From: Hemileia vastatrix
Lineage: Eukaryota > Basidiomycota > Pucciniomycetes > Pucciniales > Zaghouaniaceae
NCBI GenBank assembly: GCA_030280995.1
Contig: JASXTE010000015.1
Span: 1,568,501-1,632,500, forward strand
Length of the DNA stretch: 64,000 nt
Direction of reading: 5' to 3'
Shown here: positions 20,541-32,913 of the stretch, one piece after another
Layout: every line of letters begins with the position of its first letter
Numbering within the stretch: the stretch's first letter is position 1
Position numbers and translations under genes: made by a program
Notes under the pieces: generated by a model
What the model was told of the DNA's origin: nothing
The model's input: the letters and a program-made list of their open reading frames with translations, nothing else
Database searches by the model: none

Positions 20541-23500
20541 TCAATCTTCTTCATGCCTAGTGCCTCTGGGATAAAACCTCTTCACTTGGTCTGCAGCCAC
20601 CCTCTTTTTCAAGACTGCACCATCCAGATCTTCCAAAACATAAGAACCTCCAGACGCCTGAGACCTGACTCTGTAAGGTCCTTTCCATCTGTCAGCAAAC
20701 ATTTTGCCCCACTGACTCTCCAAACTTCTATTATACACCAAAACCAAACAACCAGGTTTCAAGGGATTCCTGAGTCTATGATCCAACTTCTTGTCCCAGT
20801 ATCTGACTGATTGATTCCTAATCTTCATCATTCTAGAGTATGCCTTCTCTTGACATTCCTCTCTACATTCCAACTGTTGCATCCTGGCACAGAGCAAATC
20901 TTCTGTTGATTGCACGTCATCCCAATCAATTCCAAGATAAGAGACAGCTTCCAAGTCCACTGGTAGAACGGCTTTTTGACAAAACATTAACTCATAAGGA
21001 GAATAGCCAGTTGTCCTCTTCACAGTGACCCTATCAGCAAATAAAACCAAGGGTAAATAATGCCTCCACTTTTCGGCACTATCTCCACACATCTTCACCA
21101 AAGCATTCTTGATAACTTGATGGCCTCTTTCAACCATTCCTTCAGCTTAAGGATAATTCAGAGTAGCCACTCTAACTTTAGAACCAACACTAGACACAGC
21201 TTCTTTAAATTCAGCACCAAACTCTGGCCCACCATCAACAGTCACCAACTTCATAAACCCATACCAATAAATCCACTCCTTCTTCAAAAACTCTGCCACA
21301 TTCTTGGCATTCAAATTAACCAGAGGCACTGCCTCAACCCAACCAGACAAATCATCCCTAGCAACAATCAAGTATTTATACCTGCCCTCTTTAATATGGA
21401 CAGCATCCAGACTGACCCTTCCAAAAACAGTTGATTCACCAGTAGCACAGCCCATCACTTTAGGTTTCAAGTGACTTCTTCTTTGACATTCTTCACAATA
21501 TTGAACCCAACCCTGCACAGCCAACTTCATACCCGGCCACCAAAATCTATCTTCTACTCTTCTATAAGTCTCCTCAAAGCCTCTATGACCAAGGTCTTCA
21601 TGAAAACACTTCAACACAGCTTCTAGACCCTTCTTCTGAGTCACCACCACTTGAGGATTAGGATGTCTCCTTCTCATCAAGCGCCTTCCTGACACATAAA
21701 ATCCATGACTCTTCTTCTTGATTGCCAAACAAGTATCATCATCACAACTATCTGGCCTCTCCAAGGTCTACAGATATTCCACCAAAATAAAATAAAACCC
21801 AGATTGACCCCAGGTCTCATCTTCAAAATCCAACAAAACAACATTCAAGGGTACAACTCTGTCATCAAAATCACCAGTGTGAACATGAGCCAATTGAGCA
21901 GCCCAACCAGGACACCAATCCTTAAATTTTGGCACGTCATTCTCTTTCCACTGAACCTTGTGAGAATCCAGTTCACTAACAAAAACACCCTTTTCCAATT
22001 TTGAGATGTTCCAAACAACAACTCCATCTTCATCAACAAAAACATCCTGATCACCAGAATCAAGATCAGATCCAGCCAGTTTAGCCTCTTGGGGGAGGTC
22101 AGAACAATCATCCAGTTTAGCCTCATGGGGGAGGAAAGAAAAATCCTCAGCACCCTTTGTGCTGGCCCTAATCACTGGAACATCTTTGTCAAACTCTTCA
22201 GAATCAGAATCATCATCTGTAGGTGGCCTCCTTGATAATCCATCAGGCATAGTAAAAGTTTTACCTGGTTTGTGTACCAGGTCAAAAGAAAAATGTTAAA
22301 TAAATGCCACCCACCTAATCATAGGAGCATTTGGAAGACTAGGTGTATTGATCATCTGAACCAAAGATTTTGCATCCACCTGCAGCTCAAAATGCTGCCC
22401 CCACAAATTCGTCTGTAGCTTCTTTAAAATTTTAGCTACGCCACACAATTCCTACTTAGGTTTAGAATACCTAGATTCCACCTCATTAAACACCACAGAC
22501 TCATACCTTACTGGCCTGACCCTACCAGTCTTATCCTCCTGAGACAAAACAGCACCAGCAGCAATATAACTTGAGTCCACTGCCAGATAAATCTTTCCAG
22601 CACCAACACCATAATCCAACTTGTGAAGAATTATATCTTCACCAACAACCTTTTTCAGCTTCTGAAAAGCCTCTTCACACTCTTCAGTCCATTCCCAATC
22701 TGCATCTTTTCTGGTCAACCTCCTTAAAGGTGAAGCCAGCATAGAAAAATCCTTAATGAAAATCCTGACATATACACATACACCCAAAAATCCTCTGACT
22801 TCAGTAGTATTTTTAGGCCTTGGCCATGACTGAATTTTATTAATCTTCTTCTTTGCCATAATCCTTCCCTCTTTACATACCAAATGACCCAGAATTTCCA
22901 AAGCAGGAACACAACAACAGAATTTTGACCCTGAAATGGTCAAACCAGCCTCTTCAATCCTAAACAACACTCTCTCTAGAGTTATTGCATATTCCCACAC
23001 AAACCTCCTTATTCCAGAGTTCTCCAATAACACCTCATTACCATAATCAGTGGATGGTCCTCTAATTCCACCATCATCAATAAAAATACCAGCATGAGTA
23101 GGAACCTCATCCTGCAAAATCCAAGCCATCTGTGCTTGATAAACTGCCACTGAATTAGTTGCTCCTTGAGGCAACCTAGTGAGCTGAAATCTTCCCAAAG
23201 GAGTCTCAAAAGTTGAGAGAGGCCTTGAATCCGTATGTATTTCCCTCTCATCATAACCACCCATAATATCACCCAAACCATAACACACCCTTTCAACAAA
23301 AGCTTCAACAAAATCCTCTGCACTTGGCGGAATACCAGCGTCCTTGATAGTGACTCTATTCAAGGCTCTAAGATCATGAACCACCCTCAACTTTCCATTC
23401 TGCTTCTTTACACAGAACACTGGACTTGAGTAACTGGATGTTGATTGTTCATATAACCCAGTCCTGACTCTTTCCCTAACAATCTCTACAAAATCCTCTC

Positions 23501-24107
23501 GAATAGCGGCTGGAATCGGAATAGGTTTGATTTTCCAAGGTTCATGACAAAAAACAGGAATAAAGTAAGGTTCCCCATAAGAGTGCTTCAATACACCCCA
23601 TTCCTCCTCAACAAATGCCACCGCTTTTTCCCTTAGCACAATAACGTGCAACAACAACTTCTTTTCTTCCTCAGACAACCACCCATCAGGACCAAAATTA
23701 ACAACTTTCAATCTTTCCACAGTCACCCTAGCCGTCTCTACAAATTCTGGAGGATTCTTCACCAAAGAAGTACAGTACGGATATCTTGACAAAGGAGGTC
23801 TCTTCTAAGGCGGATTTAAACCCACAGGTATAGGCTCATTGACAGGCCTAATCTTCTGCGCTACCTTCTTATACTTTGCCGCTCCACCTTCAACTTGAGG
23901 GATCTTCAGGAAATCTTCACCACCAGACCTGGAACAAAAACCAAGGATTTCCCCATTGCTCACATGTGTGGCCAAGGTAATGTTTTTGAGAGGTGTAGAA
24001 GAAACCCTAGCAGTGCACAATTGGGAGGACTTACTTATACACCCCAATCTCACCACTCCAAAACTTTTCTGCAATTCCACATCTTCATCCTCACTTCCAA
24101 CTTCCAA
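20541..24107 (-). pseudogene. Element B pol: reverse transcriptase, RNase H, integrase (broken)
   Basis: The best-preserved RT of this lineage is here (frame 22452-23792): conserved N-terminal NPPEFVETARVTVERLKVVN, RT blocks SSPVFCVKKQNGKLRVVHDL, LPQGATNSVAVYQAQMAW, catalytic AGIFIDDGG, then CKEGRIMAKKKINKIQSWPR and RNase H IYLAVDSSYIAAGAVLSQ. Integrase downstream: HEDLGHRG..YCEECQRRS zinc region, LDAVHIKEGRYKYLIVARDD (first D), VTVDGGPEFGAEF (second D), AEGMVERGHQVIK (E). Stops lie near 23806 (after NPP), 22451, 22289, 21765 and 21147 (the Glu of YYPEAEG became a stop). C-terminus RGTRHEED. The copy is dead but its catalytic residues are mostly kept. Confidence 0.9.
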
Positions 24108-24525
24108 ATCTTCAAATCTTGATTCATCTTCTGAATCACATCTTCTAAAATTGTGCAGTTTATCCTCATGCTAAAGGTCCAAAAATCGATCTTGATGATC
24201 TTCTCTCTTCTAAATTTTCTGCAGTTTAAACTCATTCTGGAGGCCCAAAAATAGATCTTGACGATCTTCACAAAAATATTTTGCATCTTCTTTCTTCATT
24301 ATCTTCAGATTTTTTTCTTGATTTTCTTGAATTATCTTGAAATTTTTATCTTCTTTTCTTGAGTTTTCTTCTGTCCTACAAAAATAACCAGGGGTTTCCC
24401 CAATGCTCACAGGTGTGGCCCAGGTAATGTTTTTGAAAGGTGTAGAAGAAACCCTAGCGGTGCACAATTGGGAGGACTTACTTTTAGACCCCAATCTCAC
24501 CGCTCCAAAACTTTTCTGCATATCT
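23953..24525 (-). repeat. 127-bp direct duplication inside element B pol N-terminus
   Basis: 23953-24080 and 24398-24525 are near-identical; both read on the coding strand as QKSFG.VRLG..SKSSQLCTA and RVSSTP.KNIT. The middle contains two hairpin-type repeats (24159, 24219). Element A has no such pair in this place. Confidence 0.8.
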
Positions 24526-24761
24526 TTCAATAAAGATATATAACCAATCTTCTTCTTTAAACTTGAATTAAAAATAATTAAGAATCTTGAGAGAGAACAG
24601 AGACTTGATAAAAAACTTGATGAATACTTGCAGAGAAGAGAAATATTAAAAAGAGAAAGTTGAAAATCCACTTGGTATATCTCCAAGGGAGCTGACCTAC
24701 TACAACCTGGGATTTCCTCATCTTGGGGAGAGGTTGTAGCACTAGGGTGATCATCCCTCAT
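24210..24761 (-). CDS. Linker ORF between protease and pol, element B
   Basis: 183 codons; the ATG shares its A with the upstream stop (TAATG at 24763-24759), and the frame is -1 relative to gag-protease, the same relation as in element A. It contains SPQDEEIPGCSRSAPLEIYQ and one copy of the 127-bp duplication. It ends within an AGTTTA-type repeat (..NEFKLQKI). No known domain. Most likely the N-terminus of the pol polyprotein. Confidence 0.55.
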   Translation of the reverse strand: MRDDHPSATTSPQDEEIPGCSRSAPLEIYQVDFQLSLFNISLLCKYSSSFLSSLCSLSRFLIIFNSSLKKKIGYISLLKDMQKSFGAVRLGSKSKSSQLCTARVSSTPFKNITWATPVSIGETPGYFCRTEENSRKEDKNFKIIQENQEKNLKIMKKEDAKYFCEDRQDLFLGLQNEFKLQKI

Positions 24762-26172
24762 TACTCTAAAGAAGACAGACTCTCAATAGAGCCTGAACCG
24801 CAATCCAAAAAACCAGAGGCAGCAACCACTTCCTTCCTTCTCCTGCAGCAGTCCATGCACTGGCACATTGAAGATAAACCAGGCCTAGTCTCCAAACCAT
24901 CCTCTCCAGGGGATGATAACCTCATGTGAAGCCTCCTTTTGTCTTCACCAGTCAACTCCAAACTGATTCCCAAATCAAATTGATAACCTATTCTTGCCTG
25001 AAAATCCATCAAGAATGGCCCACCTATAACTGCTTTTACATTACATTTAGCAATGTAAAAATGAACCTTCCCTGAGGCTCCTCCAACATCTAACTTCACA
25101 AACTCTGAAGTTTCAACCAATTCAGTGACATCCCTCTCAAATTCCCACCAATACCAGTTTTGATGGGGAGGCCCATATGAGTTGCCTCAAACAAAGAAAT
25201 CAGGTTTATCTGAGAACCTGAATCCACCAATGCCCTTGCCTCCCTGCCATTCAGAGTGACATTGACATATCCCAGAGGAGCAGAAAAATGAGTTTCCAAC
25301 CCCTCACCAAACTTTTCAGCAGAATCACAAATGTATTCTACCTCACCAGAAGAAACCCTTCTCCTGGTCAACAACTTTTTTTGCCTATCAGCCAACCCTT
25401 GACTGATTGCATACAATTCCCCATAAGATAGGGAAACCTGACACTGATTCATCCTTTCCAGGACAGAGTCCATAACATTAACTTGACAAGACACTACTGG
25501 CCTCTCAAAGTGAGCTCTTTGCTTCACCACCTTGGTCCTAGAAGATTCTTGAGGACCAGCACCACCAACAGATTTACCATTAACATGAACCAAACCAGAT
25601 CCATCACCAGAACCTCTGACTCCAACAGGCTTTGGCAATGAAGCCAAAGGGACATCCTCCTCAGAGTCAGAATCCACCTCCATTGGCATTGGCTCACCAT
25701 TCAGGTCCAATGCACCAAAACTAGGGGGGCCCATGTCAGCCATACCCTTCTGCATCTTGTACAGCTCCTCTTTGCTGTACCTCTTCCTAGCTGCACTCAG
25801 CTTAGGATCACTCTTTGAAGCATTTGGCTTTGGTTGGGCATGAGAACTGCTCTTAGGCCTACCCACCTTCCCTGCTTCCACATCATAAACACCAGCCAAG
25901 CATTCACCACTTGACTGTCCGCCACAAGAATACAACTCCAAACCACCAAAGGAAGTAGAAAAAGAGACCTTATTGACCTCCTTCCCCTTTCCCTTGACAT
26001 CCTCATCTACCTTAACAGAAGACTTCCCCTGATCAGGAATCTCCTCAAACCTTGGCCTCCTTTGATTGAGACCACCCCTTCTCCTGACCAAATCAACAGG
26101 AGCCTGCCCCTCACTGGGCTTCACAAAAGAACCGTCAGGGAACTTAAAAACCCTGCCATCAAACTCAACTTT
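24761..26172 (-). pseudogene. Element B gag-protease, 3' half
   Basis: Resumes after solo LTR F with VEFDGRVFKFPDGSF. Contains the low-complexity middle, then the aspartic protease block ALVDSGSQINLISLFEATHM and, after a one- or two-base frameshift near 25105-25130 (after NLRGM), the second protease block VIGGPFLMDFQARIGY. The tail ETRPGLSSMCQCMDCCRRRK corresponds to the part of A that lies past its TAG, supporting that this Cys-rich tail is a normal part of the protein. Confidence 0.82.
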
Positions 26173-27824
26173 TGTCAGCTGGCAGATTCCACTGGACTAC
26201 CCACTGACAATTATATAAATCATGATAAAAAATACTTGATAAATAAAATAAAAGAAAAATCTTGATATAGTATTTATAATAATAAAAATTATTATTATAT
26301 AAAATAAAAAGATAAAAAATAGTAGAATTATTTCTAGAAGGGATAGAGTGTGGGCAGAATCTAATATTTCCAAACTCAATACAAGAAAAATTATCCACAA
26401 AATATCCTTGGACAACTTAACCCAATAAAGCGCCAAACCATGCTGGATATCAATCTCTAGTCAAACAACAGGGCACCCCAGGATGATGGACAACCTTACT
26501 TGGACCCCTCAGATCTCACTCCTGGACCAAAAATGGACCCCTCATGGCGCTTTTACAGGACTTTGTTGGATATATTTAATTATCTATCTTATAATTAGTA
26601 AAATCACTTTTGTTTAAGTTTTATCCATTCCTTTGATCTTATATTCCTTTCATTTTATTTCCTTTTATCTATTTTCCTTTTAAACTATATCTATAAAATC
26701 TGTGATCCCTTATCAGTCACATTAAAGCTTAAAATACTTAATACCTCATTATTACTATGTTTTTTATGGCGCTTCTGAGCCCTTTTTACAAAACCTATTG
26801 TCTAGAAAAAACTATACATATCTCCTTTACTTATCAGTCATTTATCTGAGGCTATTTTCACTTTATCTTATCTTAAATCTTGGTTTCTTATCATTTATAT
26901 TACTGTTTCACTTTCATTTATCTCATTTTCTCTCTTTTTAGTATAGTGTGTGTCTCAGGCTTGAGAAAAATTGTAAGCACATGGTGTGGGAGGCCAAAAA
27001 GGCTCTTGACTCGACTCATCCTGAGTAAGACTGAGGAGAATGCAGTTGTCACAGCTTGAGGAACTGTTGGCATACTGCATTCAGGGGGGGTCTGAAAGCC
27101 AGATAGTAGAGTTGAGGGTCCGGAGGTCTCTAATGCGCTGTGGGGCAGGTGAAGGTATATTTTACTATATATAGGGTTGTTTCTGTGAAGTAAAGATCAT
27201 CTTTTAACCCTTTATAAATATTTGCCAAGTTGCCATTTGCCAGAATAACTGCAGTAGAAAATAACCTTACCTCTTGGATATAAAGTAAGTTTTATTGTTT
27301 GAACTTTTATTTGTCATTTCCTGCCTCTTAAAAATAATTATTAAAGTGTTATTGGGTCGAGTTCTCACTCTCTATAAGTGTTTAATAGTAGTATTAAATT
27401 ATATTTAAGTAGTACAACTTGTTATCATCATTATACGTGACACTAACAATATTGTAATCTCTAGAACCTTTTGTTATAATTATTAGATCACTCTCATCCA
27501 TCTTTTAACTCCCTTATATTATTAAGTGCTAGTTATTAGTTGTATAGTAATAGTTCTATTAGTTACACTAGGTAGTAAGATTAGTTGAGTAGTGTTCCTT
27601 CTGTTGCGTGGTGCTTAGAGAAAGTGATATTACAGAGACTGTAGTGTTGATTCTCTTTTACTTCGCAAAACTCACAAAATAAATAAGTGGGAAGGCTATT
27701 GTCTCCAGAGACTGGTGGACCTAGCCACAGATATATCCACATATCTTGATATTAACACCTCAACGTTCATTCATATTATTGCTTGAGCTGGTCAGTCCCC
27801 ACTGTGACTAGTGTGGAGCTGACA
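26173..27824. mobile_element. Solo LTR F (1652 bp) inside element B gag
   Basis: Starts TGTCAGCTGGCAG and ends GTGGAGCTGACA with the perfect five-base duplication ACTTT at 26168-26172 and 27825-27829. Removing it and one copy of the duplication rejoins the gag frame (WALNRDVSEGK with VEFDGRVFKF). No internal genes are present. Its sequence is unlike LTRs A, B, C and E except for the TGTCAGC/GCTGACA ends. Confidence 0.88.
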
Positions 27825-28788
27825 ACTTTTCCTTCAGACACATCTCTGTTCAGTGCCCAACAATCATTGGACCTGTGCCCCCTCCTACTGCAATAAGAGC
27901 ACACCCAAGGATCACTCCTACCAGCCCTCCTTTCAAAATCTCTTGGCTGAGAAGGTGCCTTATTAACTTCTTGGCCTCCTGGACAAAAATGTGCAGCTGT
28001 TTTGTCAGATCAGCCAACTGCTCCACCATTGGGTCCCTCTCCTGTTTGGGAACCTGCACCAAATTCTTCTCCTCCTTCCTCTCCCTAACTTCCTCTTCAG
28101 CCAAAGCCTCACTGACTTTGCTGACATACTTAGCACACCCCTCCTGATAGGTGTCCACAGCCAATAACTTCAAATGGGCCTCAACAGCCTCCTTCACCTT
28201 ATCCAAGGCAGACAACTTCTGATCCCCATTAGAAAGAGTCTTCATCAATTCCTTTCTTGACAACTCCTTCAACACATCCATCCTGACATCTCTAGCCAGT
28301 GCAGACCAAAAAACATCCTTGGCAGCATTTTCATGAGCCAGCTCCTCCACTTTCACCAAATATTCCACCACAGGATCAAACTGTAGCAGAAACTTCCTGT
28401 AACTATGTAAGTTACCAACACCACCATAAGATTTCCATTCACTGACAACCTTGTTCAGATCCACCATAGTGAACCTGACACCCCATCTATCCACCATCTC
28501 CCTACACAACAATTTCCAATCCCTCTTCTTGTAGCCAGACATGGCCACAATCTCCTTCTCCACTGACCTATCACTAATGAAGAAGATAATCTGCTTCACC
28601 ATGTCCAGGTAGGAAGCACCATCCACTCCAGCAGCAGTTTCATACTTCTCTAGTAACCACTTGACATCCTCCCCATTAAACTTGGTACCATCCCAAGTTT
28701 TAATACTCACACACTCCCTAACCATCATAGAAGGAGGACCATCCCCCCCACTGACAGTCACCACAGGAATAGCAGAACCAGAAGCCAT
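27825..28788 (-). pseudogene. Element B gag, 5' half
   Basis: ATG at 28788 (MASGSAIPVVTVSGGDG) is the best start; it aligns with the A gag start. Capsid-like region with FNGEDVKWLLEKYETAAGVD and DMVKQIIFFISDRSVEKEIV corresponds residue by residue to element A. A frameshift near 27965 takes the open frame out of register; in the correct frame the zinc knuckle CSYCSRRGHRSNDC is seen at about 27855-27900. The gene continues on the other side of solo LTR F. Confidence 0.85.
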
Positions 28789-28858
28789 TCCTCCAGTCCA
28801 AAACACCAAAAAGAGCCAACCAAAGAAAACAGAGATTCCAAAGAACTAGCAAGTTCTC

Positions 28859-28875
28859 CCCCACGTTGGGCGCCA
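28859..28875 (-). other. Primer binding site of element B
   Basis: TGGCGCCCAACGTGGGG on the coding strand, eight bases after the 5' LTR. Same site as in A with one change. Confidence 0.75.
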
Positions 28876-28883
28876 GAAATTAA

Positions 28884-29971
28884 GACAATCCTATAGTACT
28901 AGCTATAGGCCTTGACCAAGGGAGTTAGAGAAAAGCCAGAGAGAAAATCCCCTGTCCCTTTAGAAAATAGAGTGAGATTTACTTGCTAAAGTAAGTTGAT
29001 TCCTGTTTTGCTAAAGCCCCTTTTTAACACACTTGACTGCTTGATGAGCCAAGAAAGTAGTCCCCAGATAGACTACCAGACCAAAGAACTGAAATGTAGA
29101 ACAAAGTACACACCAGAGACAGCAAAGATACTTGATGTAGGCTGCAAATCCACACCAGAGACAGCAATAATACTTGCTATAGCTTGCAAGACTTTAACAG
29201 AGAAAACAGTTGCTAAAGTTAAGTTAAATGAAGAACTCACTTGCAACAAACACAGCCAATTGTGGCCAGAAAACAGTGAAAACTGAGTGAGGAACAATGA
29301 GATCACCTCCGGATGGTTGTATGATGATTAAGGTTGCTCCAAACTGTCTTATTCACTATGTACACACAGACCACTAACTAAGAGCCCATGCTCACCCACC
29401 AATCTGGCGCCTGTACCTGCCAAATTGCATAAAAAACCCTCCTGGAGCGCTCCCCAACCTCCTAAAACAGAGGCGGGCGGGCCGCCCGACGTCGGAGATG
29501 CCGCCTGAAGCGGCCCGGCCTCCCTGAAGCCAGAAAACCAATAAAACCCACTAATCTACTTAGAAAAATTAGCTACAACTACTAAAACCTTTAAAACACG
29601 GAGTTTCAGTATAACAACATTGAGACATGAAATATAGAGAAAAATTAGCTCTATCCAATGATACTAAGCACTTAACCCTAAGACTTAAGTTTAGCCTGTA
29701 AAACACGAAAAACAAAATTAAACAGCAATCTTTTATAAATGAAAAATGAGGAAATGACCCCTTAAAACTCCAAATATGAAAAATGTCTACAAGACATAAA
29801 ATATATAGAGAAACCAGGGCTATCAAATGATAGTACCCACATACCTGCAGACCCAATATCCAAGGAATAAAACCAGAAAAATACCAAATTCCTTAACAGA
29901 TGTCAATTAAGACATGCACAAACAGTGCCAAATCAAACAACAATGGCCCCTGCCAATGTTGGAAGACCACA
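28884..29971 (-). repeat. 5' LTR of element B (1088 bp)
   Basis: Direct repeat of 15279-16317 with an extra GC-rich stretch at 29472-29525 that stands out in this AT-rich window. Followed by CTGTA and transposase coding sequence. Confidence 0.9.
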
Positions 29972-29976
29972 CTGTA

Positions 29977-30714
29977 GGTATGGCTACTTGGGCTGCTGAA
30001 AGAGTTAATGGTATATTATCAGAAATTCCAAAAAATCATCATCCAGGTATTTAGTTTGGTAATTGGGTGCTTAAAAATTCAAATGAGCTAATTTGTTTTT
30101 ATTGAACATAGAAAAAATACCACGGACCATGCTCAAACAATGGCATTGTAAGTCTATGGTGTTGGAACTAGGTGAAGCTGAAGATGATGCTCAGTATGGA
30201 TCTAATATTAAAAGAATTGAGTCAGATACAAAAAAAAGACATTTCCATTTAACTGAGGCATTATTTACAAAATGGGTAAGGGCACGCTTAAGAAAAGAGA
30301 CATCTAAATGGGCTTTGTTACCATCAGAGAAAGTAGGAGACAGGGTAGTTGAAAATATAGCAAGCATATTGGTCCATGGAAAGTGTTATATGACTCATGA
30401 CCAGAATCCTGGAAATTCTACCATTGAATTCTACTTTGGAAAAGATAGTCAGTTTGGGCATATTGATCAGCTTTTTAGTTCAAACGACGATAATTAAAAA
30501 GTCTATCTAATCGTTAGTCCATTTAAAGAGCTTATACCAGAAGATACAAAAAAGGATCCCTATGAGGCGTTTCCACAAGTGCATTGCCTTTTAGTAAGAG
30601 TATAAAAAGCGACACAAATTGTGATAAATCAAGATTCAATTATTGGACATGCCGCCACTTTACAGCACCAAAGTGGAATGTTTGGAATAAAGTACAATGT
30701 TATCACTGCTGTTT
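29977..30714 (+). pseudogene. Tnp2 transposase, 3' piece
   Basis: Resumes in frame as GMATWAAERVNGILSEIPKN then HHP, the Tnp2 block around the ER(V/L)NG motif. An intron at 30047-30111 (65 bp, GTATTT..CATAG) joins HHP to EKIPRTMLKQWHCKSM. The frame is open to TAA at 30495-30497, and the same frame continues with VYLIVSPFKELIPEDTKKDP and IVINQDSIIGHAATLQHQSG to a TGA near 30714, with one more stop near 30605. Together with the two upstream pieces this makes a typical Tnp2 gene cut by two retrotransposons and also carrying its own nonsense changes. Confidence 0.8.
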
Positions 30715-31242
30715 GACTTCAGACACTAGTAAGTAAAAAATTAAACAACATGGACATTTTATTTTCATTAATATGGTTGAAATTATTTAGGATTGGTAAG
30801 AATTTGGAGGATTTGGAAAGTTTGTAATAGATCTTTGGAACAGCTAGATTCAAGATTAATAAATAAAACTTTTTGAGATGTTGCCTAAATGTTTAAGAAA
30901 ACAATAACAAGGGCATTCATTACGGTTTAGAAAACCTGCTATTAATGAGTGACATTTTATTGTAAATGTAATTCCAACTAAAAGGAATTCAATGTACTAT
31001 ACAAAGTCTACCTATACTTGAAAAATATTATAAATATTTCAGAACCAGGGTTGAAAAATCCAAGGACCATATTTTTCAAGTCAATAAAACTGAGTTTTCC
31101 ACTAATTTTTTCTCTTGAATATTTTATTCATTAAACTCACAATTAAAATTTATAACTAATTTCTCTTTAATATTATCTTGTCTATATTCTGAAAGTTAAT
31201 AATTTTTTTATAAAGCACAGAATTTCTAATACTGGTGATGCC
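30715..31242. other. AT-rich interval, nothing identified
   Basis: No ORF longer than a few dozen codons and no repeat matched elsewhere in the window. Confidence 0.4.
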
Positions 31243-32913
31243 ATGCAGGTTGATCCTCCATTAGAAAGTAATAATAGAGTGAAAAATAATCCTCCCCCTC
31301 AAAATCCTAGAATGCCTCCATTGGGTCCTGATCCCCCTGAAAGACCTAGTGAAAATCCAGGTAAACCCTATCCTCCTCCTCAGTCTTCATCAGATCCCCA
31401 AATTTGATCAACTGATTGCTCTTCTAATATCAAAAATACAGATGGTCTATCCGCACCTGGTAATTTTCAGCAGGAAGCAGAAAGTGTAGGTAATGATTGG
31501 GCTAGTATGCTGTTGAATCAGTTTCTTGGAAGCGGTGGGGGATCCACTTCTACTAACCCAGCTGCCAGTACCAGTGGACCTGGTGAGTAAACTTTTTCAA
31601 CATGCTTTTATGTTTTAAAATAGGTTTACCAATTTTTATTTTCAAAAATTTGCAGTTAATCCCTCTCTTATAATTCGAGCTACTGATCAGCACAGAATAC
31701 TTGATGCTGAGTCACTTCAAAATGACCGAAACTTGCAAATGGTTAGAAGCATAGTTACGAGGTGTGATGTATCAAGGAGCTCAGATTCTATTAACCGAAA
31801 TATCTATCACTTTTTGAAGTTCTGTCTTGGTGGACCCATTAATGTATCTGAGTTTCCTATAGGCCCAACAAATGAAGAACTTACAGATTGGAAAAATTGG
31901 CATGAGTACAAGCTATTGACAATTGAAACAGCATTAAAACAGGTTCAAAACGCACCACAGGCAACTTCAGCTGCTGATCATCAATTTATTTTAACAAATA
32001 CTGATATATTCTTATGTTCCAAAATTCATCTACCAACTTTTATTTCAACACCTGAGCCCCGAGGACTAAAGGGAGGAGCTGCTGTACCAATCTATGTAAA
32101 ACAGCATTTGGAACGAGAGCTTCAAGAGAAAGAATTTTGTCGACTCACTTTTGATTGGAACTGTCAAAATTTTTCTGAGTCACTATGGAATCAAGTAATG
32201 GGGAGTGTAGTATCAGACCATTGTACTAAGTGGCTCTCAAAATTGAAAAATATTGATTCAGCAAAACTCAGGTTTACACCAATCATCTTCGAGCAATGGG
32301 TGGTCAACAAGGAAAAGGAGATTCTAAAGGTGGCTGGTCCAAACTGTGAGGTGATTGAGGTAAGTAGAAAGGAAAAGAGATCAAGAGCACAGATAAAGCG
32401 TTATCAAACAAAGGTATTTATTTAAAGCATAATAACTAAAGAAAGTCTATTGCTAATTTGATTTGATTTTAGATTTCAAAAAACCGCTACGACATTGCAA
32501 GAAAAAAGTGCTTTGATTAGCCAGGCTTTGTAGCACTTTTTCATGATACAAGTCTCATGTCTGATTTAGAAGAAGACCCACCCAATCCAGAAGAGAATCG
32601 TCCTAAACAAGTAGCTCCTGGATGGAGAAATCCAAAACTTAATGAAATTTTAAATAAAATGGACAACTTGACTAAAAATACAGCCCATTCAAATGTTGAA
32701 AAGGTTTCAATGAAGAAACTTCATGTTCGCTCAACTAAAAAGACAGCTTCAACAGATGGTATCTTGAATGTGCCCAAATTTCTGCCAAAAAACTTCTATT
32801 CACCAGGATATTTAGCAAATTTGTCGGTTAATGAGAGGGAGTTACTTGACGTTTGAGAAGATATAGATTTCGCCAAAGTTAATGAAGCACTAGATTGAGC
32901 AGCAGCACATTAA
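31243..32913 (+). pseudogene. Gene X downstream of the transposase, three exons, unknown function
   Basis: Start MQVDPPLESNNRVKNNPPPQ; Pro-rich N-terminus with one TGA near 31404; intron 1 at 31583-31655 (GTGAG..GCAG); a long conserved-looking exon (31656-32413) with IVTRCDVSRSSDSINRNIYH and QHLERELQEKEFCRLTFDWN; intron 2 at 32414-32472; a last exon with a TAG after ARKKCFD, then ALFHDTSLMSDLEEDPPNPE and APGWRNPKLNEILNKMDN, and two or three more stops near the end. The MSDLEE.. followed by a Trp-Arg-(N/S)-Pro segment resembles companion proteins found beside Tnp2 transposases in other basidiomycetes, as far as I remember. It follows the transposase on the same strand. Function unknown. Confidence 0.5.

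Larger units (their letters stand above)
15279..29971 (-). mobile_element. Gypsy LTR retrotransposon B (full length, decayed)
   Basis: Same lineage as A. 5' LTR 28884-29971, PBS 28859-28875, gag-protease 24761-28788 (split by solo LTR F), linker ORF 24210-24761, pol 20541-24107, structured 3' region with antisense genes 16318-20540, PPT 16318-16332, 3' LTR 15279-16317. Flanks are TTGTA (15274-15278) and CTGTA (29972-29976), a five-base duplication with one mismatch. Removing it joins ..GPPVV to GMATWAAERVNGIL of the transposase in frame. Confidence 0.9.
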
